Positions 34,685 to 46,694 of a stretch of DNA of 64,000 nucleotides are shown piece after piece. Both the position numbers and the translations under genes were made by a program. The first letter of the stretch is position 1, and the number at the start of each line of letters is the position of its first letter. This DNA comes from Talaromyces rugulosus (Eukaryota; Ascomycota; Eurotiomycetes; Eurotiales; Trichocomaceae). Location of the stretch: NCBI RefSeq assembly GCF_013368755.1, contig NC_049562.1, positions 5,146,001 to 5,210,000 of the forward strand, written 5' to 3'. The notes below the pieces were generated by a model. It did not search any database and was not told where the DNA came from. It saw nothing but the letters and a program-made list of their open reading frames with translations.

Positions 34685-37029
34685 TTAAAAAGCAGTACTG
34701 GCGGCCAGCCCATCCAACTCACGCTTAAAGTTGCGATGCTGCCCGATTTCATAAAAGAACTTGCCCAAAAAGTCGGTCGCATTCTGTACCATCTTCCATC
34801 CTTCTTTGAAGCTCTCCGGCTTCTGCGGACCAGCAGCAGTCACCACGCCGTACGACTCGACGACACCGGTTCCCTGAGCTGCAAATTTCAGGCCGTCGAC
34901 GTCTCTCAAGACCCTGTTGACTAGCTCAACTGCCTCTCCCGTGGCACCTATCGCCTTCAGGTGTCCAAACGATTCCGAGATCCAGTGACGGATTTGCCCG
35001 TTCTTCGCCAGTGTCTTGATATGCGATCCACCGGGGATAAAAGTGGCATCAAACATGGTTGAGCGCATGCCGTCGTACTGGTGCTCAGGCGTCACGCCCT
35101 TTCCAGTCTGTGGATCGACACCATCAGCAAAAATTGGCTGTCTCTTCGTACCGATAACAAACGGGAGGGCGCCTGCGGCCTTGACGCCCGCGTAGACACC
35201 GTTGAACGCGACGGGGTCAAAGCCGTCACCAATGATAATGGCAATACGTCGGCTCTCGATTGTCGGCTTCTTCGGCGTGAAGTCGAGCTGCGATAGACCG
35301 CGCGCCTTTTTACCATGGTTCTGGCGGCCGGCCTTCTCTGGAGTGGGCGCTCCCACTGAGACCGAGACCTTTTGCGCGAGAGTGAGATCAATCTCGGCAA
35401 TACGCAGCACCATGCGTTGGTACACAAATGGGTCATCGCAGTGATCAAGCTCGAAGCTAAAGGCTTTAGCCACATGCTGTTTCTCGTAATCGCTCAGAGA
35501 ATTGTAGAAGAGTTGCGCTTGATTGTGGTGCTCTCTGAATTTAGGACCCTGAGTGCGGGCTTTGATTCCAGTCACTTCCTCCGGATAGCTCTTGAAACCA
35601 CCCTCCTCGACTGTGGCCGGCGGCACCGAGTCGAACCGGTTGGGCCAGTAGTTGACAGTGCCCTTGGTGATGCGGTGGCGCATCGCGCCGTCTCGGTTGT
35701 GGTTCATCACCGGGCATACGGGCCGGTTGATGGGCAGCTCTTCCCAGTTGATGCCGAGACGAGAGATCTGCGTGTCAAAGTAGGAGAAGTTGCGTCCCTG
35801 CAAGAGTGGGTCGTTGGAGAAGTCGACTCCTGGCACGATATGGCTGGTGCAGAAAGCAACCTGCTCCGTCTGCGGGAAGAATTCATCGACATTGCGATTG
35901 AGCTCGAGCTCGCCAATAACACGGAGCGGGACAAGCTCCTCTGGCCAGATCTTTGTGGCATCTAGAGGGTCAAACTCAAAGTCGTTTTGTTTCTCCTCGG
36001 GAATCACTTGGATGGCGAAATCCCATTTGGGATAGGCTTTGTTGTCGATTGCTTCCATCAAGTCCTTTCTGTGGAAGTCAGGGTCTTGTCCGCCGATCTT
36101 CAATGCCTCATCCCAGACGAGAGAGTGAACTCCCAGATGGGGGATCCAGTGAAACTTGACCAAATGGCGTTTGCCTTCTTTGTTGACCAGGCTGAAAGTG
36201 TTGACACCAAAGCCCTGCATCATGCGAAAAGAGCGCGGGATAGCCCGATCAGACATGGCCCACATGAACATGTGCGTTGATTCCTCGTGAAGAAAACTAA
36301 AGTCCCAAAAGTTATTGTGAGCAGTCTGCCCTTGAGGCACTTCGTTGTGTGGCTCCGGCTTTACAGCGTGGACTATATATTCGTTAGCAACATAAACCAA
36401 GCTATCATTTTGCAAACTCGCATTGACATACCAAAGTCTGGGAATTTAATGGCATCTTGAATGAAGAATACTGGGATGTTATTTCCGACAATATCCCAGT
36501 TTCCCTCGTCAGTATAAAACTTGACAGCAAAGCCGCGCACATCGCGAACCGTGTCGGCGCTGCCTCTGCTTCCCTGGACGGTAGAGAAGCGGACAAACAC
36601 TGGAGTTTTCCTCGCTGTGTCTGTCAGCACTCCTGCATGTGTCAATTCCGGGATTGCTTCTTTTAGGGTAAATGTGCCAAAAGCGCCAGTGCCGCGGGCA
36701 TGAACGACTCGCTCAGGAATGCGTTCGTGATCAAAACGGTGGACCTGCGCAGTCAGCTGGTGATCTTGCAATTATCTTTTTTTTTCCTGGCATACCTTTT
36801 CTCGAGCAATTTGGTCCTCCAACAAGCTTGGACCGGAAGTTTTTTCGTTGGCAAGTTTCAACCAGTGATCTGTGTCTGATATCTTGACTCCATGATCGGT
36901 GGTAAGCTTAAGTTTGGCATTGACATCGGCGGTATCCTGTGAAAGATCTGCAGACTTCTTGTCCTGTCCTGCTGCCGCGCGGATTACTTCCTGGGCCTTA
37001 TGGATACCTCCCACGACTGAACTAGCCAT
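34685..37029 (-). CDS. catA: Large-subunit catalase (CatA-like)
   Basis: Three exons, 37029-36796, 36744-36432 and 36372-34685, give 744 residues. The catalytic histidine is in RVVHARG, the asparagine in [11 protein letters not shown], and [17 protein letters not shown] is the conserved active-site strand. The heme-ligand signature RNFSYFDTQ lies near residue 400. After about residue 550 a second domain begins with [13 protein letters not shown], the DJ-1/GATase-like tail of large-subunit catalases. No secretion signal is present, which fits the spore-type CatA rather than the secreted CatB. The enzyme removes hydrogen peroxide. The start at 37029 was chosen because it gives MASSVVGG and no convincing coding sequence precedes it. 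Confidence 0.95.
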
Positions 37030-37580
37030 TTCTTTTCTTAATGTAATGGTTTTAGTTATTCCTTGGGTTTGGTGTTGAGGAATTGGCACGGCCAGAAATG
37101 CCAGAAACTCGTATTTTATAGACGATTATTTTTCTGTCCAAAATGATAAATCAGCCTGACGTGAATGGTTCATGTTGGGAGGGAACGTCAAGATGACGTG
37201 GGGATTCGTCACAATAGCGACGTCTCCCAGAACGGCCATTAATGACACATCGATAACCGATCAAAACAAGATTCCAGCCGGCAAGAATAATTACGGGGGG
37301 AAATTGCTCGATTTTCCGAGAGCGTAGAGTACGTTATTTCGAAGACTGTTGAGAGCGAAAGCAATCAATTCCATCGTGGTCGTTCCCGATCGGCAAACTC
37401 CCCGGGGAACCGCTTGAGCTTAATTGAAGCTTATTATCGTGAGAACAAGGTTTAATTTTATGCTTATTTATTTTATGCTCAAAGTCCCATTTATGTCACT
37501 GTTTGCCAAGTTTTCAATTTTGCGTGTTCCCCCGCCAATCAAGACTATAATTTTCTTGTATTGATCAAGGAAACAAGCAG
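37030..37580. promoter_or_regulatory. Catalase promoter region
   Basis: 551 bases upstream of the catalase gene and downstream of the cyclase gene. It has AT-rich patches near 37440-37490. No gene was seen. Confidence 0.5.
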
Positions 37581-38678
37581 CTAGAAAATAGCAACCCCGT
37601 TAGGAGGACTAGCAACACCGCCAGGTACCTGCGCGTATTCGTCAGTGACCAACAGACAAAGCAAGGGGGGAAAAAAACCCCTACCTTTAGCGGCATGCTG
37701 CTAAAGAAAAACTCCCATCGTCCCCTCTTTCGGCACTCGTCACTTAGCTGTTTCAGATCAAAAAGTTCCCCAATCGGCATTCCCCAGCCAGCCAAAATCC
37801 ACTCATGTAGCAAGAAATCCAAGTTCTGGCACGGCCACGCCTCGAAACTGGGTTGGTCGCCGACAACTGCCGCGAACTCCTGGTCCCAGAGCCACCGCAA
37901 GGTTTCTTCTGATGACTCCAGTCCGATGGCCGGTGGAGGGTAGGTTGCTGCCAGCGTTTGTTGTTCGGCGGTAGACAAGCGAGAATACGCCTCTGTCCAG
38001 CCGGTGCGGACGAATAGAATGTCTCCCCGGCGAAAAGATGTGCCTTGGTTAGAGGCTATTTTCTTCAGGGTTGACACTGGGATTGGGGTAGTTGAGAATT
38101 GGTTGATAGAGATGTTGTTTGTTTCCGCCCAGGAGACATAGTCGAGCAAAACTCCACGGCCTACAATGCCGCCTTTTTCGACCCATGCTGCAATATTCCC
38201 TTAGTATGAGTCCTGAACTAGAAACACTAAAGCAAAACAAAAAGAGAGAGACAAAAACAAATGGCAACATACCGTGTATTCCATTCTTCTTAGTCGTCAT
38301 CACATCCTCTTGCGTCAGCCCATTATAATAAACCTTCTCCTTCTGATACCCATAGTGCCGAAACCCGTCCCACTGCGAGCTGCTCTGGGTGTTGAACAAC
38401 AGAATGTCATCATTGACAGTCTTCTCGCCCTTTTTACTAATGGTATGCTCCAGACACGAGCGACCAAAGCATGGAACAGACATACTGTCCAGCGACCAGT
38501 CTACCGATATGCGCACCCCGTCCCTGATATCCTTGGCCGCTTCAGCAGTGACCTGGGGCGTGAGCAGGTTCAGCGTGCCCAGTTCATCTGCATCGCCCCA
38601 GCGTCCCCATGCATTACCGTGCGGCCCATCTTTGCGGAGGGGCAAGGCTTCAAACGCGGGTTTCTGAGTGGACGCCAT
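37581..38678 (-). CDS. Cyclase-family protein (kynurenine formamidase-like fold)
   Basis: Three exons, 38678-38273, 38187-37685 and 37628-37581, give 318 residues. The central metal-site motif QWDGFRHYGY is present (about residue 100); FRRGDILFVRTGW and the LHEWILAGWGMPIGELFDL stretch follow. The last exon codes only 15 residues, VPGGVASPPNGVAIF, which closes the protein as in relatives. The family (putative cyclase) includes metal-dependent hydrolases such as bacterial KynB and isatin hydrolase; fungal members of this length have few known substrates. No signal peptide. The catalase gene lies downstream on the same strand; no functional link is implied. Confidence 0.9.
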
Positions 38679-39289
38679 ATTTGGATGGCTGGTTTCAAAT
38701 ATTGACAGATCTAGGGCCAGTCATTTTTAACCCAAGAGAAAACGACTGTGGCTGGTTTTATACAAACGCGATAGTGGACTCCGGAGAAAAGTCCGGGGTA
38801 ATCGGCGGAAACGCGACGCCGTTAGGGCTATATCGGGGCTCCTCCGTGTTCCGATCTAAGATAAGAGTATATTTATTTTTTGGCAAAAATTTTATGAATA
38901 ATAACTAGATTTCTTGCTAGATTTTTACTAGACTTTAAGCTAAACATACCAGTATTCTGACTATTTGAATTTAGAACCCGCCCACCGTTTCAAATTTTTG
39001 AGTCTCATTTTATGCCGGGATGGTCGTTTGCTTATGGAACAGTACTGTAACATCAATATTCTATAGAATTCCCATGCAAACAAATTGAAAATCATGTATG
39101 TTTTATTTCCTAATGCTATAAAACATTCTCTCAGCAAATTCTTCCTGGTTCTTCTGACAACCTCACTCTTCTCCATCATCGTTCTGTCCACGAAGAATCA
39201 TCACCACGACACAGCCATTCCAGAGGCCTTGACCTTGAAAATTCATTCCCACCCAGGACAATCACACCTGTCCCCCTTGGCCAGACACC
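38679..39289. promoter_or_regulatory. Divergent upstream region
   Basis: 611 bases between the cyclase start and the small coiled-coil gene. AT-rich in the middle. No other gene seen. Confidence 0.5.
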
Positions 39290-39730
39290 ATGTTCGGCCC
39301 CCCAGCGCAAAAGATCACCTCTGCCCAAAAAAAGTGGAAGTCCCGCGAAACGAGCCCCCCACCTAGCCCTGTCAAAGAGGGAAATGGCTCCAACTCCGCC
39401 GAAAACATCGCAAAAGGCCCAGTCTCTTCCCGGAAAAGAGCACGCTATGATGACTCCCAAGATCAACAACTGCCACAGCAAGGCGGAGGGGAAACTACAA
39501 CAGCAGCGCCCAGACAAGCTGAAAGGGTCTCTCTCCCGCCAATGGCTGGGCAATCAGCTCTCCGGCAGATAGACATATTCTCACGAGTCGAGACCATGAA
39601 GAATCTGCAAATCGAATCTACGAAACGAACGATCAAAAGCCTTGAGGAGGCACAAAAGGACCTTGCCGACCTATCGTCGCTTTTCAAGCTCACAAACGGG
39701 TACCTTTTTCGACTACTTGACGAATGGTAG
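39290..39730 (+). CDS. Small coiled-coil protein, uncharacterised
   Basis: One exon of 146 residues. The first 95 are low in structure, with basic patches (SSRKRARYDD resembles a nuclear localisation signal). The C-terminal 50 residues, from about IDIFSRVETMKNL to LLDEW, form a likely amphipathic coiled coil. No catalytic motif or membrane segment. A pyrimidine-rich upstream stretch and a stop soon after fit a real single-exon gene. The family is not recognised. Confidence 0.62.
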   Translation: MFGPPAQKITSAQKKWKSRETSPPPSPVKEGNGSNSAENIAKGPVSSRKRARYDDSQDQQLPQQGGGETTTAAPRQAERVSLPPMAGQSALRQIDIFSRVETMKNLQIESTKRTIKSLEEAQKDLADLSSLFKLTNGYLFRLLDEW

Positions 39731-40159
39731 GATAATTCATTGCGGTGCTTGGTTCAATGTGGCTGATTAGTTAATTCGCATGTAGGAAAGATGAGGATTA
39801 GTGGGAATCATGAAAATCAATGTCTATCTTTCAATGTCCACATGCTCTTGGTCTTGCATGGCGGCTGGTCCGCTCTCACTTGGTTATTCCGGAACTGGCT
39901 TGATTATGCACGTGTTAGAGTATGAGTTTTAGGGTTTAGTTCAAGAAATTGCATCTTTCCAGGAAAAAAAAAATAGCTATGAGCACCGACAGATATGTAG
40001 AGTTAACCCATTACTACGGGTTATGTGAGTGAACGAGACAGGCCCCAGCACTCAAAAGAGTTTTCGGTGAATAGCGATTACAAAATATAATTATTAAGAT
40101 ATACATCTTGGACGAACAACCAATGGCGGCTTCAGTTCATATCAGGAAAGGCACCAGCC
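39731..40159. other. Intergenic between convergent genes
   Basis: 429 bases, AT-rich, between converging 3' ends. Nothing supported. Confidence 0.55.
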
Positions 40160-42205
40160 TCATTTCATCAATAGACCTACAGCCCATGGAACGCTGAGAC
40201 CACGCAAGTCACCATAATGCTGCCCAACTCCAAGGAATACGATAGGAATACCAGTCGCATGGACCATGCTAACGAGCGTTCCGACCATATCGCCCACGGT
40301 GTCGCATTTGCTAATGATAAATCCATCCAGATTGCGCCCTGCTCCAAACGCTTGGTTGAAATTCCGAGCCTGCATCACACTGTCCGTGCCGACGAGAGCC
40401 TCACCGACCATGAAGATCTTATCCGGAACAGCAAACTTGGCGAACTTTTCCAACGACGACATCAGGCGCTGGTCGTTATGGCGGCGGCCAGCAGTATCGA
40501 TCAAAACCACGTCAAACTGATTGGCGGCACCGTACGCAACAGCATCTTTGGCCACGTTGGCTGCGTCCTTGCCGTAGCCTTTCTCGTACAACTCTACTTC
40601 GCCAACATTTTCTCGAGAACTCAGCTCCTGCAGGTTTCGGGCATGCACGCGGAGCTGTTCGACAGCGCCAGATCGGAAGGTGTCGCAGGCTGCGATCAAG
40701 ACGCGGTAGTTGTTCTGCAAAAGGAAGAAGCAAATCTTGCTCAAATTTGTCGACTTTCCAACACCGTTGACGCCAACAATGGAGATGACATAAGGACGCG
40801 GAGTCTGGTTCTTGGTGGTAGGGGCAGTCACAGCCTGGATTTCGTGCAGCAAATCCAGAGACGACGTGGGTGTCAGGATTTTGCGCAATGACGACTCCGT
40901 GGCAGTTCGCAAGGCAGCATCGACACTTTGGAAGTTGCCAGTCTTCTTTCCAACAAGTTCCTGTTTTACTCCGTCGCACAGCCGTCGGGCAGCTTCTGGA
41001 GCAACGTTTTTCTTCATGAGATGATCTTCCATAGCCTTCAAGGGCTTCTCCAAGTCTGTCTCGCTGAGGGTTTTCCCACCCACGATGTTGCGGAAAAGAC
41101 CACCGATAGCATTGAAGCTAGATCCTACAACGCCGCTTGACGTGTTTGATTTTTCCTTCTCGGCATCCGCATTATCCAAAATCGAATGCACTTCGTCGCC
41201 GAGGTCTTTCAAAACAAACTGTCCCTTGGCAGTCTTGCGACCCCAAGTCTCCTGGGCTACAGCTTCTACTGTCGGGGCGGCGGCGGTTTCGCCCGTGGCA
41301 GCCGCTGAGTAGTCCAGGTTCACACCATCATCTTCATCTGCAAATCCGTCTGCGTCCCACTTGCGTCCTTTCTTTTCCTTGGTGGGTTTTCCCTTTCGCA
41401 GGCTTTCGTCTCCGGAGGAGGCGTTCGAGCTGGTGTTGGCGGCTTTTCGGGCTCGGCGCGAGACACGACCAGCTGGGCCATTCTTTGCTGTAAGGATATG
41501 ATTCGCAAGAGGAGTCGAAGGTCGGGATGAAGAAGGTGTGACGGCTGGCGAACTCTCGTTGGAGGTCGCCACCAACTGCGCAGCGGGTTGCTGCGCTGAG
41601 CATCAGTTAGCGACAAATCCTATAGCGGGCAGCAGCAATACCACATACCTTTTAAAAGTGAAGGCACCGGAGGAGGAGGCGGGCCTCCATTATCCGATGA
41701 AACAAGAGCGTTCTTCTTCTCGTCATAGTGTGCACCCGCGTGTTCGTCAATGACCGGCGCCGCGGTGCTTTCCAACTCTTGGATTTGCTGATCGAAATAT
41801 CTGTCAAACGGATATTCGGCTATCCTTGCTCTGTTACTCTGTAGTTGATCCTTGTAGACGCCGACAAAGATGGTGGCGATATTGTCGAGCAACTTGTCTA
41901 TCCAACTGAGATGAAGAAGCGACTGATAAACCGCCTAGATAGTAAATTTTAGTGGTTTTTGGAGCATATAATAGATTCGCAAGCAGCCTCACCACAAAAA
42001 TGAGCCCAAACTCCTTTGCCCGCCTCCATTTGAGGGTATATTTCTCTTTCTTGAATGCGGTCGAAGCGCCGTCGGCGGGGGCAACTTTTTCTTCGATGAA
42101 AACCTCGTTGATCAGGCTGTTAACGATGTGGGAGCCGACCGGGGCGTAGGACCTCGACCACAGCACGACGCCGGAGGTCGTAATGATTTCGAATGCGTCC
42201 AACAT
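40160..42205 (-). CDS. srp101: Signal recognition particle receptor alpha subunit
   Basis: Three exons, 42205-41993, 41934-41649 and 41595-40160, give 644 residues. Residues 1-130 match the SRX domain that binds the beta subunit (MLDAFEIITTSGVVLWSRS start). A charged linker of about 150-270 follows. The NG domain has GVNGVGKSTNL (P-loop), ACDTFRSGAVEQL, LIDTAGRRHND, and SKCDTVGDMVG, then the closing GVGQHYGDLR. The protein sits on the ER membrane, where it receives SRP-ribosome complexes by a GTP-dependent pairing. It shares a 215-base promoter with Yif1, another early secretory gene. Confidence 0.97.
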
Positions 42206-42420
42206 GGTATCGACAGGTGTTGATGGTGGGGGATGCTCAATGTGCTTGTTCGGGCAGGCGGCGAGGAAGCTCGACTAGCTCCCGACGGAGCCACGTTGTT
42301 GGAGCCGACCAACCTCGCAAGAAATACAAATCTCCAGTCTGAATCGCAACCTCCCTCCTCCCCTCCCCCCTTTGGCCTCGACACGTCTGATTCTTTTCGC
42401 TCTCTGGAACTACTGCTACC
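42206..42420. promoter_or_regulatory. Compact bidirectional promoter of SRP receptor and Yif1 genes
   Basis: Only 215 bases separate the two start codons, including both 5' leaders. The stretch is pyrimidine-rich on the Yif1 side, as is common before fungal start codons. Confidence 0.7.
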
Positions 42421-43594
42421 ATGCAGCGATCTTCTTTCGCCCCTATCCCTGCGCAGTCGCCGCCGCTCCATCACCCCGTCCCACAACATGTCTCGACAGT
42501 GCCGATGATGCGCTCACCACCACCGCCAACGTCGCAGTCGCAGCAGACTGGCTATGATAACCATAACCCATACCAGCCGGCGCCCGCTCAGGGCGGCAGC
42601 GGTCCGTTCACGCCCAATTTCGGCGGCTTCATCAATGATCCCACGGCTCAGATGGGCTTCCAGGTTGGCAAGACGGCCATGGCCGCAGGCCAGGAATACA
42701 TGGAGCAAAACGTGCGGACTGATATATCCCTTTCGTCGTCTCTGTTTCGTTGACTAACTAGATTTTTATTTGGAAACAGTTCAATCGATATGTCTCAATC
42801 CCTGCCCTCAAACACTACTTCAACGTCTCGAATACGTACGTCTTGAGCAAACTCGTCCTTGTGCTCTTCCCATGGCGTCACAAGCCTTGGTCTCGACAGC
42901 AGGCCCGGATGGCTTCTGCGGTGGGCCCCGAGGGTCAAATCCAGCAGCAACATTATGCCTCAGTCTTTCTCCCTCCCCGTGACGACCTCAATTCGCCAGA
43001 CATGTACATCCCTACCATGGCATTCGTCACATATATTTTGCTCTGCACCGTCTTGGCCGGTCTCCGTGGAAGCTTCCATCCAGAGCTGTTGGGCTCAATC
43101 ACAACGACGGCACTAGCGGTTGTCATCTTTGAGATCCTTGGTTTGAAAGTGGCCATGTATATTCTTAGTATCAGCAATGACTCGCAACTGCTTGACCTCG
43201 TGGCATACTCTGGGTACAAGTTTGTCGGTATCATCGTCACCTTGCTTGCGGCTGGTATTCTTACTCCATCTCGCGGCACCGGTGGTATGGTTGGCTGGAT
43301 AGTGTTTGCCTATACCTTCCTTGCAAATGCTTTCTTCCTGGTAAGTCTCTCAGAAACCCAATAAACCAATCAAAGCTGATATCATATTTCCAGCTTCGTT
43401 CCCTGAAATACGTCTTGCTTCCTGATTCAACCGGCGATGCGCCAATGCGCTCCGGCACCATGCACATTGTCGCACGCGCCCAGCGCAATCGCCGTACTCA
43501 GTTCCTCTTTATCTACTCTTACGTGGTCCAGTTCGTTTTCATGTGGATTCTGTCAAGAGAAGGACCCCCAGCCGCACAGGCCACTGCATCTTAA
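42421..43594 (+). CDS. yif1: Yif1-family ER-Golgi transport protein
   Basis: Three exons, 42421-42711, 42780-43340 and 43394-43594, give 350 residues. A proline/glutamine-rich cytosolic N-terminus ends at GFQVGKTAMAAGQEYMEQN, then FNRYVSIPALKHYFNVSN, the Yif1 hallmark. Five hydrophobic segments follow, from MAFVTYILLCTVLAGL to FIYSYVVQFVFMWI. Yif1 pairs with Yip1 and Rab GTPases in vesicle traffic between ER and Golgi. Both introns are phase 0. The divergent neighbour is the SRP receptor. Confidence 0.95.
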
Positions 43595-43860
43595 AGCAAA
43601 CGTCACTTTTCCCCTTATGTCGTTTGGTGTGTGGCTATTTCTATATTTAGACTTGAATCCAAGGTTGTTGCGTAGGAAATGGGTGGAATGGCTTGCAACC
43701 TGAAGAAAGGAATTTTGTATTTCCCTAATGTGACTATGATGATAATAAAGTATACAGACGAGCAAATAAAATAACTCCGTTCGCCGACTATTCGTCATTT
43801 CGTGAGTCGTCAGTAAGAGCAAAAGAGAAGGGCCATTCCAAACCACAGCTGCAAATGATA

Positions 43861-44868
43861 TCAACCTGCCATCTTCAGATCAGAATTGATTGTATCTACA
43901 GGTGCCCCCATCCCTCCCTTTTTTTTTTCCAAGAGCTTTCCCCCAGCTTTGATAGAACTTCCGCTTTCAATATCTTTCAGTTTGCACCATGAGATGTATT
44001 TGGGAAACGTGTCTCGAAGGACCATAAAATGCACGCTGGATTCGACATTATCAAAAATGCTTTTGCAAAACGATTCTGGAATGGCAGCCGTTTTTGACAC
44101 GCGGGATTTCATTTTTAGCAGGCGAAACGAGTCAGCTGTGGTTGTATTGGCTGGCAGAGCTGGCAGTGGCTTTTCATGCAAATGGTCTTCGTTGTTGTTG
44201 GTTTCATCAGTGCTGCTGACAAGGTCCCACCACAGGCCAAGGAGATCATGATAGCCGATTATGCCGTCTTCTCTGTCCAGGACCATGAATGGCGCTACGA
44301 CAGTCCGCTCATGCTGGACGCTTGTCGGTATGGACATTGCTGCGTCCCCAAAAACAGTGTCGAGGGTAGCCGCAAGCCCGTATTCGAGATTCAACGGCAC
44401 TTTACACGCAGTAGATGGGTTGACGAAATCGTAGTACATCTCAACAGCCACTGAGAAAATCTTCCGGCGCAGCGGACACTCTGCATCAGCACGCTTTGTG
44501 CAGATATTACTGTCCGTGTCAAGCGAGATCAAGGACCAGCAAGCTTTCCAGCACTGGACGAGATGCAGAAAGAGGACGTTTTCGCCTGAGACTGTCTGGT
44601 TGCAGGCAAAGAAGAACAAGTCGTTGAATTCATGGCGCAATGCGTGGCTGAAGGCCGCCTGGGAATTGGTCTCGGTGAGTGAGGGATGATGCTCCTGGAG
44701 ATGCGTTGAAGGGTGGTGAGGGACTGATGATGATGTTTGTGGTGTTGTTTCTTCTGGTATCTCGGTTTGTTTGTTGGTGTCTTTGCTTGGGTCTGGTGTG
44801 ACGCTGCGATCCAAGATCTTGCGTAGCTTCCCACTAAAGAGTGGTGCTGGCCACTTTGGAGAAACCAT
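43861..44868 (-). CDS. RGS-like domain protein
   Basis: One exon of 335 residues starting MVSPKWPAPLF. After a serine/threonine-rich N-terminus, residues about 78-280 have the layout of a regulator of G-protein signalling domain: FFACNQTVSGENVLFLHLV (helices 3-4), IFSVAVEMYYDFVNPS (helix 5), a long insert of about 100 residues, and SIFDNVESSVHFMVLRDTF (helices 7-8). RGS proteins speed GTP hydrolysis by G-alpha subunits. The insert is larger than in classical RGS and the fit is weaker, so it may be a fungal RGS-like protein without activity. No membrane segment. Confidence 0.7.
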   Translation of the reverse strand: MVSPKWPAPLFSGKLRKILDRSVTPDPSKDTNKQTEIPEETTPQTSSSVPHHPSTHLQEHHPSLTETNSQAAFSHALRHEFNDLFFFACNQTVSGENVLFLHLVQCWKACWSLISLDTDSNICTKRADAECPLRRKIFSVAVEMYYDFVNPSTACKVPLNLEYGLAATLDTVFGDAAMSIPTSVQHERTVVAPFMVLDREDGIIGYHDLLGLWWDLVSSTDETNNNEDHLHEKPLPALPANTTTADSFRLLKMKSRVSKTAAIPESFCKSIFDNVESSVHFMVLRDTFPKYISWCKLKDIESGSSIKAGGKLLEKKKGGMGAPVDTINSDLKMAG

Positions 44869-45363
44869 CAGACACACTTAAATGAGTTGATGTGAAGACA
44901 TGACGCTGGCTGGTTGACTGGTAGGCAGGCATCTATGTATATGGGTACATACGTAAATGCAATGTGCAGCTGCCTCCATCAGGATATCACCACCTCTTAC
45001 CGCTTTTATATTGTATCATGTGATTAATCAGACACCCTCACTCCTACATATGTATCTCTGCCAGCCTTGCGTACTTTTTGTTACTATTAGGAAATCTTTA
45101 ATGAAGTTTTAAGAGTTCGAACTATCTATATTTGTATAGAGAGAGAGAGATAATTTTACTAGCAAATCTAGAGAATAAATTCTTACTAATATCACCAATA
45201 GTAATAGCTTGACAATAATACTAAAACCAGTCTTTACAAATATATCAATTTTCATATTTATATTGACGTATTCAGTCAGGAAGAAAGCCTCACCGCCCAC
45301 CCATCGGCGGTTAAACAACTTCGGCCAGTGCACGGCCAACAAGCGCTTCCATTTACACTTACC
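44869..45363. promoter_or_regulatory. Divergent upstream region
   Basis: 495 bases between two opposed start codons, AT-rich with a short GA repeat near 45138-45150. No gene seen. Confidence 0.5.
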
Positions 45364-46502
45364 ATGGCGAGCCCAGTGTACATGAGAAAAGAATGGTATG
45401 GCTCAATCCTTCCATCGAATATCACGGTTCCGCTTCCCACAGCAGCTGAACTTGTTTCCCTCTGCAAAGAAACCAATCGCCATGGTTATACCATAGGCGC
45501 TCCCTACCCCCGCGGCACTGAACCTCCCGTATTCTGGATCAAGTATGGACCTTCGATCGTTTGGAATGAGCTTGCTGGTCGAAAAAAGGCACACGATGGT
45601 TTGCGCAACCTCGAGTCACAAGTGAGGGCTCCAGCTATCTATTACGCTTGTCAGGTTGCCATCCCGTATAAAGATGATCCTAATGGTTGGCCCGCGCACC
45701 GAACATACGTGGTAATGGAATATGTCCCGGGGAGAGCGGCTGCCCAACGATTGCAAGATGCACTCGATGACGATGCAATGAAAGATTTAATATACGCAAA
45801 GATAGCTTTTGCCTTGTCAGAGTTGCATCGCATCCCAGTGCCCCAAGATTCTCGGCCAGCGGCGGCGAATGGAGGGCGCATTCGTCACGAGCTCTTTGAC
45901 GATAACCAGGCTTCGCTCCACTACCGAAATATAGGTGAATTGGAGCAACATCTTGACTTGGTATGGAATACACACTGTGCATGTCATGTTCCTGACTAAT
46001 GGGTCTTTTTTTTTAATTTAAATCTCGCCAGTTTCTTACCATGAAAAAAGGCCAATATCGAATCGAAAACCTTGCACAAGAGCCCATGGTCTTCTGTTAC
46101 TCTGACGTCTGGCTAGACAATTTCATAATAGACGATACGGACCGCATTATAGTGGTAAATTTTGAAGATGTCAATATCTTGCCATCCAGCTTCTCCAAGT
46201 TTATACTCGCCGGAACTCGGGACAAGATAGGCCGGGACGTCAGACACATGGTAGTTGTACCGGAAACAGAAGGTGTCGACAATACATCTGCTTTGATTGC
46301 CGTCGCACGCCCAATGATGATAGGATCCGGGTCTTTTGCAAAGGCTGGCCGAAAGCTCCTGGGCTATTATACGAGGGATGAGGATGATGTGGTGGACAAG
46401 ACAGTCACAGACGCGCAAGGGGTTCCGGTGTATGCCTTTATGGAGCCGTCAGGCCCGCCAGACGTTCCTGTCCCAGTGTCGACGCCGCCATTCAAGCAAT
46501 AA
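45364..46502 (+). CDS. Aminoglycoside phosphotransferase (APH)-fold protein with altered catalytic residues
   Basis: Two exons, 45364-45960 and 46032-46502, give 355 residues. The N-lobe has PVFWIKYG, the hinge is YVVMEYVPGRAA, and helical parts follow. The catalytic loop reads FCYSDVWLDNFIID where relatives have a His before Ser/Gly-Asp, so the first catalytic position is Tyr; Asp and Asn of the loop are kept. The magnesium-binding Asp-Phe motif reads VVNFEDV, with Asn in place of Asp. Each change needs one base. The fold is shared with choline and homoserine kinases and antibiotic kinases; fungal members are numerous and mostly uncharacterised. Activity may be lost. Confidence 0.85.
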
Positions 46503-46694
46503 TCAGCAGATCAAAAGTATGGTTCTTTTCATCACCAGTTCCATGTGCAAAGAACTAATATTCCATGGCTCCAGCCCTTGAGCTCATCTATATGAAGCAA
46601 CTTCAGATGTTATTTCGACACAACAATAAACAAGTATTTCCAGGACAAGCATCACTTGGTCTCTGTTCTAAATCTATCGAAAATGGTTTTATAT

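Noticed and set aside
35372..35965. Plus-strand frame of 197 residues
   Set aside because: Antisense to the catalase exon, which is certain from its motifs.
40217..40891. Plus-strand frame of 224 residues
   Set aside because: Antisense to the GTPase part of the SRP receptor; no independent domain.
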